A stretch of 64,000 nt of DNA from Plantago elongata (lineage: Eukaryota > Streptophyta > Magnoliopsida > Lamiales > Plantaginaceae): the NCBI GenBank assembly GCA_036897095.1, contig JAYMSP010000063.1:1-64000 (forward strand). Reading direction: 5' to 3'. The notes beneath the pieces are model-generated. The model saw only the letters and a list, made by a program, of their open reading frames with translations. It did no database searches and was not told where the DNA came from. The position numbers were made by a program, and so were the translations under genes. Positions 36,385 through 46,891 of this stretch are shown here, one piece after another; the stretch's first letter is position 1, and each line of letters starts with the position of its first letter.

Positions 36385-38850
36385 CCTCATGGTCTATATT
36401 TTCGGCAATTTTGTGACACACATGGTCTATATTTTTGTTTTTCCTGTCCTCATACTTCTTCTCAAAACGAAAAGGCCAAAAGCAAAATAAGGTCCATTAA
36501 TAATATCAAGCGTACTCTTTTTATTCATGCATCTGTGCCCCATTTCTTTTGGCATCATGCTATATCTATGGCAACTTATTTGTTGAATAATCTTCCTAGC
36601 AAGTTATTAGCTAAAGAATCTCCTATGAAAGTTCTCTATAATCGGGATCCTTCCTATTCTCACCTCCGAGTTTTTGGTTGTTTATGCTATCCCCCTTTTC
36701 CTTCTACCACAATTAAAAAGTTGCATGCTCGATCTACCCCGTGTGTGTTCCTAGGTTTTTCTCATAATCATCGTGGCTATAAGTGTTTTGATTTATCTCA
36801 TAATAAAATCATTATGTCACCATGTGATATTTGATGAGTCGGTTTTTCCTCTTGCTAACATTCATAAATCTCATTCTCTCTCTTATGATTTTTTTGATAC
36901 TTCACTACCGACTCTATTCTTCCCTCATGTTCATCCTCCTACTGGGCGCATGGACAACCCACCGGCTAAACATTCACCGCCTTCCCCGGACAGCCCCCTG
37001 ACTGTCCGGGATCTACCCTCGATGGACAGCCCATTGGCTGTCCGAGTGGGCTGTCTGTCGCTCCACCACTTCAGGCAGCTCACTGGCTGCCCGTCCCACC
37101 ACTTCGCCACACGTGGGCAGCCCCACGGTGGAACTTGTTGCCATCCCTCTTGCCTCACATATTGATACACCTCCTCGGGCCCCTCCTACCTTCCGGTACA
37201 CTACCTATCCGGTGAGTCGACCTGTCACTCGAAGTCAAAATGGCATCATTTTACCACACAAAATTTCGATCCATCGCAAGCACATACCACCATTGTTACT
37301 CCTTCCCCTCTTCCTCGTAACCCTGTGGATGCTATACGCGACCCGAATTAGAAATTGGCTATGGCTGATGAATTTAATGCTCTTATTAAAAATAAGATTA
37401 GTTCCCCGTCCTTCTGATGTTAATGTGATTCGGTCCATGTGAATTTTTACTCATAAAGTCAGGTCTGATGGTTCCTTTGAGAGGCAAAAGGCCCGTCTTG
37501 TAGGTGATGTCAAAACTCAGAGTGTTGGCATTGATTGTGGTGAAACGTTTAGTCCAATGGTAAAACCAGCCACGATTCGTACAGTTCTCTGCATTGCTCT
37601 ATCTCGGAAGTGGTCAATTCATCAATTGGATGTCAGTAATGTTTTTCTCCATGGGAATTTGAAGAAAACTGTTTATATGCATCAGTCTATGGGTTTTCGT
37701 GATCGAGATCATCCTGACTATGTATGTTTGCTCACGAAGTCAGTTTACGGTCTCAAACAGGCTCCACGGGCTTGGTATAAACGTTTTGCTGATTTTGTTT
37801 CGACCTTTGGTTTCACCAACAGTCGATTAAATACTTCCCTGTTTTTATACCGACACGGTTTTGATATGGCCTACTTGTTGTTATACGTTGATAACATTAT
37901 TTTGATTGCTTCCTCGGTTTCGCTTCACAAATCGATTATGGCACAGCTCTGCTCAGAATCTGCTATGAAAGATTTGGGTTACTTGAACTACTTTCTCGGG
38001 ATCAGCGTTACCCGACATAAGGGAGGGTCATTTTTGTCACAACAAAAGTATGCAATGGAAATTGTCGATCGGGTCGGCATGTCATCTTGCAAACCGAGTC
38101 ATACACCGATTGATACTCAACTGAAGATCATTGTGACTACTAGTCCGACATTCGCCGATCCTTCCTTGTATCGTAGTCTTGCAGGTGCATTACAATATCT
38201 TACCTTCACTCGACCGGATATCTCTTATGCCGTACGTCAAATTTGTCTTCATATGCATGACCCTCGTGATGAGCATATGCTTGCGTTGAAGCGTATCATA
38301 TGTTATATACAGGGCACTCTTAGACTTGGATGCATCTTCGATTCATCCCTTAAGGATCTTGTTGCGTATACTAATGCTGATTGGGGTGGTTGTCCGGATA
38401 CGCGACGGTCTATGTCTGGTTATTGTGTTTTCTTGGGCGACAATCTAGTCTCTTGGTCTTTCAAACGTCAACCTACTATGTCTCGTTCCAGTGCCGAGTC
38501 TGAGTTTAGGGGCGTTGCTAACGTGGTGTCTGAATCATGTTGGTTGCGCAATCTTCTTTTTGAACTTTATTGTCTGATTCGTCAAGCTACACTTGTGTAT
38601 TGCGACAGTGTGAGTGATATCTATCTCTCTGGAAATCCTGTTCAGCATTGACGTACGAAGCACATTGAGATGGACATCCACTTTGTTCAAGAAAAGGTTG
38701 CGCGTGGTGAGGTTTGCGTTCGTCATGTGCCATCTCGGTACCAGATTCCAGATATTTTTACTAAGGGATTACCCCTAGTACTATTTGATAATTTTCGCAC
38801 CAGTCTCAACATTGGTGATCCTCCAATTTCGACTATGGAGGAGTATTAAA
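36385..38850 (+). mobile_element. Ty1/copia retrotransposon fossil, 5'-truncated
   Basis: Parts in order: C-terminal portion of the integrase core (about 36385-36840; for example FWHHAISMATYLLNNLPSK and LRVFGCLCYP), a Ser/Pro-rich linker containing short palindromes (36950-37250), reverse transcriptase (about 37450-38300, with WSIHQLDVSNVFLHGNL and YVDN), and RNase H (about 38340-38820, with KHIEMDIHFVQEKV and IFTKGLP). The gag, protease and N-terminal integrase are absent. It is broken at several points but one stretch of about 360 codons is still open, which suggests middling age. A purine tract (ggaggag, about 38836) follows the coding part; LTRs were not identified with confidence. Confidence 0.9.
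36987..37132. repeat. Cluster of short palindromes in the copia linker
   Basis: Four or five near-perfect inverted words in a row: a ccggacag...ctgtccgg pair at 36987-37010, GGACAGCCCATTGGCTGTCC at 37024-37043, gtgggctgtctg near 37047, ggcagctcactggctgcc at about 37074-37091, and gggcagccccacgg near 37115. Each can form a stem of 7-9 pairs. The CAGCC/GGCTG core resembles the array at 44644-44825. Confidence 0.6.
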
Positions 38851-39135
38851 TTATGTAAATACATTAGACTCCTAAGTATTTCATATTTTGGATTCCTAGT
38901 TAGATTAGTCTTAGAATTTTAGAATCCTTGTTAGATTAGATATAGTTTGTAACTTGTATATATAATTACAGAATTACATTCTTTTAATGAGGTGATATTG
39001 TTTTCGAAAGGTTTTGTTTACATAGACCTCGATTTGTTTGCAATTCTCTAAAAGTACAAAAAGTGCAAAACAAAATTGAAAAGTAACCAAAAATGTTATA
39101 TATCCAAGAAAATAAACACAGAGGCATGAGTGATA

Positions 39136-39618
39136 CTAGTACGATACGCGATTGAGCTTGACATCATAATCCAAATAAGATATTTGTCTTTGCATCTTCA
39201 TCTGTTCATAAAAGTTGGCAATAAACTGTTCGGCCTTCAAATCAATCTCTTCATCCTCATGAACATTAGTATTAATCACCTCATAACACTCTTCATTTTC
39301 ACCATCATCAAATTGAAAATCCTCGAAATCGACCTGTGGTTTGATGCAGGGTATATGCGGCAATTTGAACCTCATCGAGGAGGGCCGGTGCATTTTGACG
39401 TGTATGATGGGTGTTGCATCGAATGAGAACTCGTGGTCCCCGTAAGCTAATGCGCCTCGTTGGTCATTCGAATGGCGTAGCTTCTTGAGTCCGTTGGCAA
39501 GCTCGGTTAAACTGAGGGCAAGTCTCTTTCTGAAAATGCCACCTTTTCTAGCCCATAGCAGAGCTAGGCGGAGAATGCTCCAAGCTCTACGTGTTACAAG
39601 TGAAGTGGTTTTAGACAT
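39136..39618 (-). CDS. DUF761 domain protein, copy 2
   Basis: A single-exon gene of 160 residues; I take the ATG at 39618 (MSKTTSLVTRRAWSILRLAL) because nothing upstream in frame is an ATG. The N-terminus is basic and amphipathic or hydrophobic (WSILRLALLWARKGGIFRKR), a common start in this family that could be an organelle or membrane-association signal. The C-terminus is acidic and carries the DUF761 motif EIDLKAEQFIANFYEQMKMQ (about 123-142), followed by RQISYLDYD. A TATA box lies about 125 bases upstream. The domain layout (hydrophobic/basic N-terminus plus DUF761 at the end) differs from copy 1, so the pair may be an old duplication or unrelated members brought together. Function is unknown. 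Confidence 0.85.
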   Translation of the reverse strand: MSKTTSLVTRRAWSILRLALLWARKGGIFRKRLALSLTELANGLKKLRHSNDQRGALAYGDHEFSFDATPIIHVKMHRPSSMRFKLPHIPCIKPQVDFEDFQFDDGENEECYEVINTNVHEDEEIDLKAEQFIANFYEQMKMQRQISYLDYDVKLNRVSY

Positions 39619-39742
39619 TTTGTTGATCAAGTGATTATGGATAATTGGAAATCAAGAAATTAAAGGTGTTCTGCTTTTGGGGAGAAGATTGTTATCGTTT
39701 TTCAGTTCGTGGTGGTGATGAAAAAGTGGAGTGGGAATTTGA

Positions 39743-39751
39743 GTATTTATA
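39743..39751 (-). promoter_or_regulatory. TATA box of DUF761 copy 2
   Basis: TATAAATAC on the minus strand, 125-133 bases upstream of the ATG at 39618. Confidence 0.5.
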
Positions 39752-39759
39752 GGATTTTT

Positions 39760-42700
39760 TTTTATTTATAATTGAATAGATAGTTTGGTTTAATGATTGG
39801 CGTGACGCGGTACGGTAGATAGGAGTAGAAGAGTAGTATTAAAAATAAATTATAGATGATTTGATTTGTTGATGAAAATGTAGTGAAAATCATGTAGACA
39901 TGTTTAAACAACACAAAACTTAATCATGTTGGTTTTGTTTGGATTGTGGGCGGTGGGAAACCTCGTTGAGGACACGGTTTTTTGGCCTATGGACGCGCAT
40001 ATGGGTTTCCTTTTCATTCACAAATGCTAGCTATCCCTTTCAGTGTGATATAGCTTCACTTCACCTTCACCATCTCCGAAGTTATTCTTCGGGTGGATAA
40101 GTTTTTTTTTAAACGGCTAACGTGACTTGAACTCTTAATTTATTTATTGGAGATGAAGCGTATTTTCAACTAAGCTGCATTTTCTTAGATAGATAAGTAA
40201 AATGATATCAAGTTTCAGTTTAACTCAACTCATTATAAATTTATTTAGTTACTTCTATACTATACATAAGTTTAAATTAGTTATATGATATGTTCAGATG
40301 AATATATATATACTAATCTTTTAAGGGAATGATTGCTTTTTAAAGAAATCGATTATCATAACATGCTCAGTAGTAACAAACATTGTTATTTTGTAAAATG
40401 AGTGATGGTGCAATGTACATATTGGGGGCGGCAGTTCGTGGTAAGTGTGGTTACTCAAGTTGTAGTAACTTGTGGATGGCATATTGGAATTAGCAAATAC
40501 CAGTACCAGTAAATTTACAATAGGAAGATGCATAATTGAGGTATCTACTTGTGTACAAATAATATTAGTACAGGAGCCGTATTGTCTCCAGCCTATCATA
40601 TGCATAATTTTCTTCATGTTTGATTGGTTTAGACGTTGCTTTCACACAATTTCCTGGATTGCTTATAATATTTGATAAAATGTAAATTTGTGTTGCAATG
40701 TTGCTGGAAAGTCCTCAAAGAAAACAGGGGTCAAAGACAGAGCACAAGTTCCTAGATTAATTAATCAATTTATTTATTAATAGACATATATGATTAACTC
40801 ATTACTTTAGTGAATACTTATATATAATAAAAATGTTTAAAAGTTAGTTACATTTTTAATCAATTCAGTGATAATCAAATCAGGATTACATTTTATCTAC
40901 TTACAATCGACTTTAAAGTAAATCTCCTGAAAGACGGTCTCTAGAAAAGACGTATCTATATTATCAGAAAATCATCTTCGATGTTATTAATCGAAAAACT
41001 TATGTCCATAATATTGGTGTTTTTCCAAATTAAAACAAATCTTATTTCGTTAACATATACGTTTTGATTAATAAAATGGTTTATTTTAATAACATACGTC
41101 TATCTAAATGTAATACCCTATCTAAATAAGCTTTCCCCACTAATCCGCAAGATTGGACGTCACTATGAGAATCCATTATGCTCTCCCTCTTCCAATGGCC
41201 GTGGTCGCATAAGGACGCATGACCGGCCTTGCCCACTTGGAACCGAGAGTCGACTAGGCGACGCATACTCGTCAGACCGACCCTACCCAAACAGGTCCGA
41301 CCACCTGACATGGCCGTTAAAGCAGGTGCACGAGCTGATCCCTCGTGGTCTTTGGCCTTTGTGTGGCCTAAATGCACCACCTCGCCCCGGTTGACGTGTC
41401 AGGACGTGATTCGTCCGACCATTGCCATTGCCAGTGTCTTGTGTCCCCGGTGATTTGTTCATATATATCCGGACATCTACTGCAATTGAAGTAAGTCAAC
41501 TACAACTAATATATTACTCTCTAACCTACCTGGCATAATCTTGTCTAACTAGGCGTGTTGAGTCAACAAGACTGATTTTTCTTAGGCAGATCGGCTAAAA
41601 GGGTCTACTTCGTCTTGCAGGTTATTACAAAGGTTCTGAATTCTAATCGTTATCCTTACCTAAACATCAAAGTTAATATACTTAAGCAAAAGGACTTTTA
41701 TCATTTTTCATATATATATATACCGCATCACTAATAATTAAAATGGTAAAATTTCCATTCTTACAAATCAAATCTAGCCATGTCGCTGGAGTCGACAAAA
41801 ACCACTTCAAATAATGCAACGCAATTTACAAATTAATTAGGCTTAGACAATTTGTTGGAGCCGTGCCGTACCACTGGCGACAACCAACAAGTTGTTGAAT
41901 ACATCATATATTTATAAATAAACTTTGAATACGTTTTTTGGTTCTTAGTATCAACAACTGGCAATCTACCTAATTTAGAAATTGTAAGAACAGAGCAATA
42001 TAAACTGCGAAAACTTAGCAGGCAATGTGGTACACCAGTTCATGGTCTTGAATCCCAATCATTAGGCTTAGTAATTAAACATATTGATTGACTAAAGAAT
42101 ATATTCCTAGACAGGATTCTGGTCTTTTGGGAAACTCAGGAGTATTTCTAAAGAAACAAAAATGTAGGCTACAATCAAGGCGAAGCCAGAATATCTAACT
42201 AGCAGGGGTAAAATTTTATTTTTGTTAAGAGAAAATAGAGAGGAGAGAATAAGAGTTTATTATGATGTGATAAATAAGAGAGTACAAACATGTATTTATA
42301 CAAGAAAAAGAAGTTTCTAGAGAGCCCGTAACAGTTAAGTTTATAACAGTCTGACCCAATACTAACTCTTGTACATTTATTCTTTAACAGTTTTTATCCT
42401 AGTATAACTTCAATCTTTTGTCAGAAAAAATCTATTATATATAAGTGTACACGAGCTAATATTGAAAAAAATTATGTGGACATAGACAACTTAGTGTACA
42501 ATTTTATTTATTTGGGTCATTACCTGAGATTTTATCTCTTCTGAAGAAAAGAAAAGAGATTATATGAATTTAAGGAGTATATTTTGAACTTTAACAATGT
42601 TCAAATATGCAATAAATGTTTTAAGTAGGGGCAAATTGTTATATGCAATATATACTATGCAAGGTAAAAATGAGAATTGCCCACACTGAACATGCATTGG

Positions 42701-43720
42701 CTTCGCCACGGGCTCCAATTAATCTTTCTTTCCGTATAATCCTTGCGCTAGTTAGCTACAGGCAGCTTTCCTTACATAAGGGCCACCATGTTTTCATATA
42801 TATCCCATGCTTTGGGTTCAACTCAAAACCGCAACCTAACTTAAAACGATTCATACATTCACTTCGATGCGTTGAATGGGAAATTATTACATGTATTATG
42901 TTTATGGTCTTTTTATTCTTATTCATGTGGCTATGAATCATTCACAACACGGATTGATTGACGGACACAATATAGAAGTATATATATATATATCTCGTTG
43001 TTATGAATCCTTTTGTGAAGAACTCACGAATACAACCATTCGGATATATCATATCGGTGTCATAAGTCATAAGAGTATTCGCCCAGGATGGGCAACAAAG
43101 TTTGATTGAATATTTCACATGGCAATTAATGTTGCACGTACAAATGGATATCATATAACAGAGGAAACTGGTCGCAGACTCAAAATGTTGTCGTCAATGG
43201 CCTATATAGTTTCTGCCCATAATTGGCGTGCTTTCATCATTAACTCAACTATTTTAGTACTCCCCATATCCCCATACACAAATCGTGATATTGCATACAA
43301 CTGCTTGCAAGTTGCACCCATTGGATTGATGCATTCCACAATACCGTAATTATCAAAGAGGAATTAAGTACTTTATCGGACAATATCACATGTACAAATT
43401 GTACCATGATGATGTATTGTGCACCATAACACCCTATCATAAATTAAAATTTCAATAACTCTCGGCGAGATATTATAAAAGTTATATAAATTAATGTGAA
43501 AATTCTAAATTTGGGTGGCTGATTCCATGAGCATATGAAGATGCACATACACAGACGCAAAGGTTTGGAAATTTAACCCAGATCGGAGTTACTTAGTGTA
43601 CTTTTTGTAGAAACCCATAAGGTGTAAATTTTTTAGTACTTCTCACAGTTAATATGACCCACCATATAAATCCAAGTATGCACTTGAAATAGTTTTTCTA
43701 GTACATGAAATAGGAGTCTT
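39760..43720. other. Long intergenic stretch, nothing firmly recognised
   Basis: AT-rich DNA broken by a GC-richer island at about 41120-41460 (for example ccgaccctacccaaacaggtccg) that has open frames on both strands but no domain, and by another moderate island at 42690-43440. Both could be pieces of decayed retroelements. No RNA gene was found. Confidence 0.35.
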
Positions 43721-43721
43721 A

Positions 43722-43857
43722 GGGGCTGATTGACTAAGCATTTAAATGCCTCCATTTGGTTCGATCAACAGTGATTTGACCTAAAATATACTTTCTAAAC
43801 AAAATTTCACCAAAATCTTATTTAAATGGCCATTTGAGTGACATGCCAATCAGCCCC
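43722..43857. mobile_element. Tourist-like MITE, copy B
   Basis: Perfect 11-bp inverted ends, GGGGCTGATTG and CAATCAGCCCC, flanked by TTA on both sides (43719-43721 and 43858-43860). The interior shares gaacagtgattt-like, cctaaaatata and caccaaaat segments with copy A at 2909-3067 (here caacagtgatttgacctaaa). At 136 bp it is non-coding. The perfect ends suggest it is younger than copy A. Confidence 0.85.
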
Positions 43858-43860
43858 TTA

Positions 43861-44643
43861 AAGTTTTTGCAATTGTTGGTGTGTGAGCCTAAATTTATTA
43901 GAAGGTAATGTTAGAGGTAATTATAATATTAAAATTATAGAACTCATACAAAAAGTGCTCTTGTAGTATTCTCCTCTCCTGTAGGGAGAAACTCTGCACT
44001 CAATGGCTCAATATGTTAGTCATTCCGAAAGTTAAGTAAGGACCCTTCTTCATCACTTCTTACATATCATTCAAACTTTAGAATCTCACAATAAAATAAT
44101 CCTCACTATTATATAAATCCGGTAAGCTCACAAAATTTCAATTCTTGATCATGAGTTGTTTTACTGTTATTCATAGTTAAATCCCTGTCCATGACAAAGA
44201 AAATCAAAGAATTCCCCCAAAATTGTAACTATGTTTCAACATCCCCATTTATAATTTCAATCTCGACTATCACCGACCTGAAGTGTTACATATTTAAGGG
44301 GATTGTTAAATGCTAGACCGTTTCTACTAAACATAGGACATATTTTGATATATTATAAAAACCCCTTTAAATTATATAAATATAAAATTAATCCAATTTT
44401 TTTATATAATTTATTAAATTATCACATCTTAAAAAATATATGAACGTATATACACCATTATACCATAACTTAACAAAAATTAATATTATAAAATTATTAG
44501 TCATACTTTATATTATAAATAATGATGAATCTAAGATGTTTAGTACAAAGTATTTTTTTTTTATATATATAAATTGTTTATAATTATTTTACACCAATTG
44601 AATATTTAAATAAACTAATATAAAAACCGAACAAACATGCTTT
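43861..44643. other. Very AT-rich intergenic DNA
   Basis: No gene or repeat was recognised; long A/T runs dominate 44340-44630. Confidence 0.4.
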
Positions 44644-44825
44644 GCAGCCCTCAAAGTTGCCGGAATAGCCTTTCGGGGCTACCAAACCAGCGTTCTAGCA
44701 GTTCTGAGGGCTACCAGAATCTTGCAGCCTTGAGAGCTGCTAGATCAGCGTCTGGCAGCCCTCAAAGCTGTCAGACGGGTTGTCAATCGTGTGACAGCCC
44801 TGAGGACTGCTAGACGGGTTGTTTT
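44644..44825. repeat. Array of five to six short imperfect palindromes (gcagccctcaaagctgc)
   Basis: Units such as gcagccctcaaagttgcc, atagcctttcggggctac, tagcagttctgagggctacc, gcagccttgagagctgc, ggcagccctcaaagctgtc and gacagccctgaggactgc follow each other at 25-40 bp, some in opposite orientation. Each unit is itself close to an inverted repeat, and gacgggttgt follows the last two. It stands out as a GC-rich island in very AT-rich DNA. Confidence 0.7.
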
Positions 44826-44829
44826 GGCA

Positions 44830-46880
44830 ATCTTGACATCCGTTTGACCTGTTTCATGAGTTTTTTTTAAATAAAAAGTAAAATAATTAAAAATTAAAAC
44901 AACATTCGTGTTCTTCGATTATGTTTGTTTGGAAAAGAAATACACATGTTAGATTGTTTAAATGCATAAATTAAAGTATTTCTGGAAATAAGTGTAGAAT
45001 TTTAAAGTTAATGGATTATTTTATAAATTAATAAAATTATGTGTTGATTTGTAATATATTAGAATTGCTGCGTTTAGTAAAACGCATCATACGTTTAACA
45101 TTTCTAATATTTAATCCTTTGTTCATGGTTTGAATTTTAATTACCCTTCACAACATCAACCTATAAAATTTTATTGATATTGTCCGTTTTGATCCCCATA
45201 AATCAAATTCAGATCAGAATCGCTACACAGTTTAACGACATCAACAAAAATTCTCACCGTTTTCATATCCTCGATATCATCTCCCTGGTCCTCCCGTGAT
45301 TCTCAACGATGGAATAAACCTCCTTGCTGATCACTTGTTGCTCCGTTGTATCCTTTTTCCTCGGATATCCACAAGGACAAGGTGGCTCACTCCTCGTTGA
45401 TGCCATCTCAAAACATGTATTTTAATCTCAAAATGTATAATTTATATACTAAAATTGTATTCCCTCCATTCCACAAAACTTCATAAATCTATCATTTTTA
45501 TATCTCTCAGAACTTTATACATTACTGAAAGAAAATTATCCCACAACTAACAAATAATAAACAATTTCTACTTTACACTTTTCTTAATCATCTTAAACTT
45601 TTAAGATAAACTTACACATCAATCAAGTTCTCTGGGAGGAGGAAGTAGTAATTGTTTATTGGACATTGAGTAGATTACTTTTAACTAAGTACGTTTAGCA
45701 AAACGGTGAATATATGAAGTTCTATAAAGGGAAGAGTAGACGTAACTTGGAGAACTTAATGGAGGATTGGAGGGAGACCAACAAACATTTCACTGCGCCA
45801 TGTTCATTTGAAATTTATCAGAGCAGACGCACACTATTGAAATTATGAAATCACCTGATAATTAGACAACATCAATTTTTGGAGTCTGGAAAACTTAATA
45901 GTTTAATACATTTCAACGAATGTTTCAAGTTTCTTGTCCCTCTGCTACAATTACGTTACTGTGAATCTGTGATGACATACTGTATATTAGAAACTGCAAA
46001 AACTATCCCAGGATCCATGGACTAATTACAACGGGGCACCAGATAACACACCTCCAAATTGTATCAACTACTCATAACTCATGCAATAAGAAGAAACAAA
46101 AATCACTGTCACCCCAAAATTGCGATGACCGCAGTCTTCAATTCAGATGAAAATTGTCAACCTTGCAACTATTTTACGGCAATCTTCTTAGAAGAGACTC
46201 AATACACCAGTAAACTTGTCCCATATGATATATCACTTTCCTGGAACTATAAAGATGTATTAGTGTACAATTTGCTGATCTTAAACAGCCAAATTTATAT
46301 CCATAAGCTGCTTCTTTCTTGGTTTCTACTTGCATCGTTTTATAGTTAGAAAACAAAAAAGTGCACTTCATAAAAGCAAATAAACAGGAAAGGTATTTAA
46401 CAAATTCACAGTACAAATATTCTGGATTTAGACCATGCAGCATAGAACTGGAAGAGTTTCAATTTCCGGACATTCAGAACTACTCAAAACAGAAGTAATT
46501 TGAGATTTTTTCATGTACATTTCCCAATATTCCGGGAACCCAATGCAAAAATGTGCGTGCTGAAATATTATCAAATGATCATAATAGTTTCAACTTCAAC
46601 ATATAAAAATATTTCTCTTTCTGGTTCAACTGAAAATTCAATTGATTCAGGATTTTGTTAAAGCAACAATCTCTGAAGCTTTGCTTACTTTTTTGGCCAG
46701 AAATAAAGCGAGCTCCATCAGAGTATGCAGCTTGATGAAGGGCCCATTGTATTAACATTACCCAATTTCCATCATCCAGCAAGGCAACAATAGTTGAACC
46801 AGGCCAACACTAAACGTAACATTTAAAACTTTTAAGGAAAGAGTTCGGTATTTTGAAGTACCTGGCAAGTCTGCTGCAGA
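44830..46880. other. Intergenic DNA downstream of CTP synthase
   Basis: The last few hundred bases are the likely 3' UTR and flank of CTP synthase (minus strand). A 47-codon minus-strand frame at 45263-45406 (MASTRSEPPCPCGYPRKK...) is too short to call. Nothing else was recognised. Confidence 0.35.
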
Positions 46881-46891
46881 ATCTCTAAATC

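Noticed and set aside
41081-41453. GC-richer island with frames on both strands
   Set aside because: No domain could be recognised on either strand; probably a piece of an old repeat.
42643-43440. Cluster of overlapping frames of 60-97 codons on both strands
   Set aside because: None shows a domain, and frames overlap on both strands, as expected for decayed or non-coding DNA of moderate GC.
45263-45406. 47-codon minus-strand frame MASTRSEPPCPCGYPRKK...
   Set aside because: Good composition and an ATG, but too short, with no homologue recognised and no clear splice partner; could be checked with transcripts.
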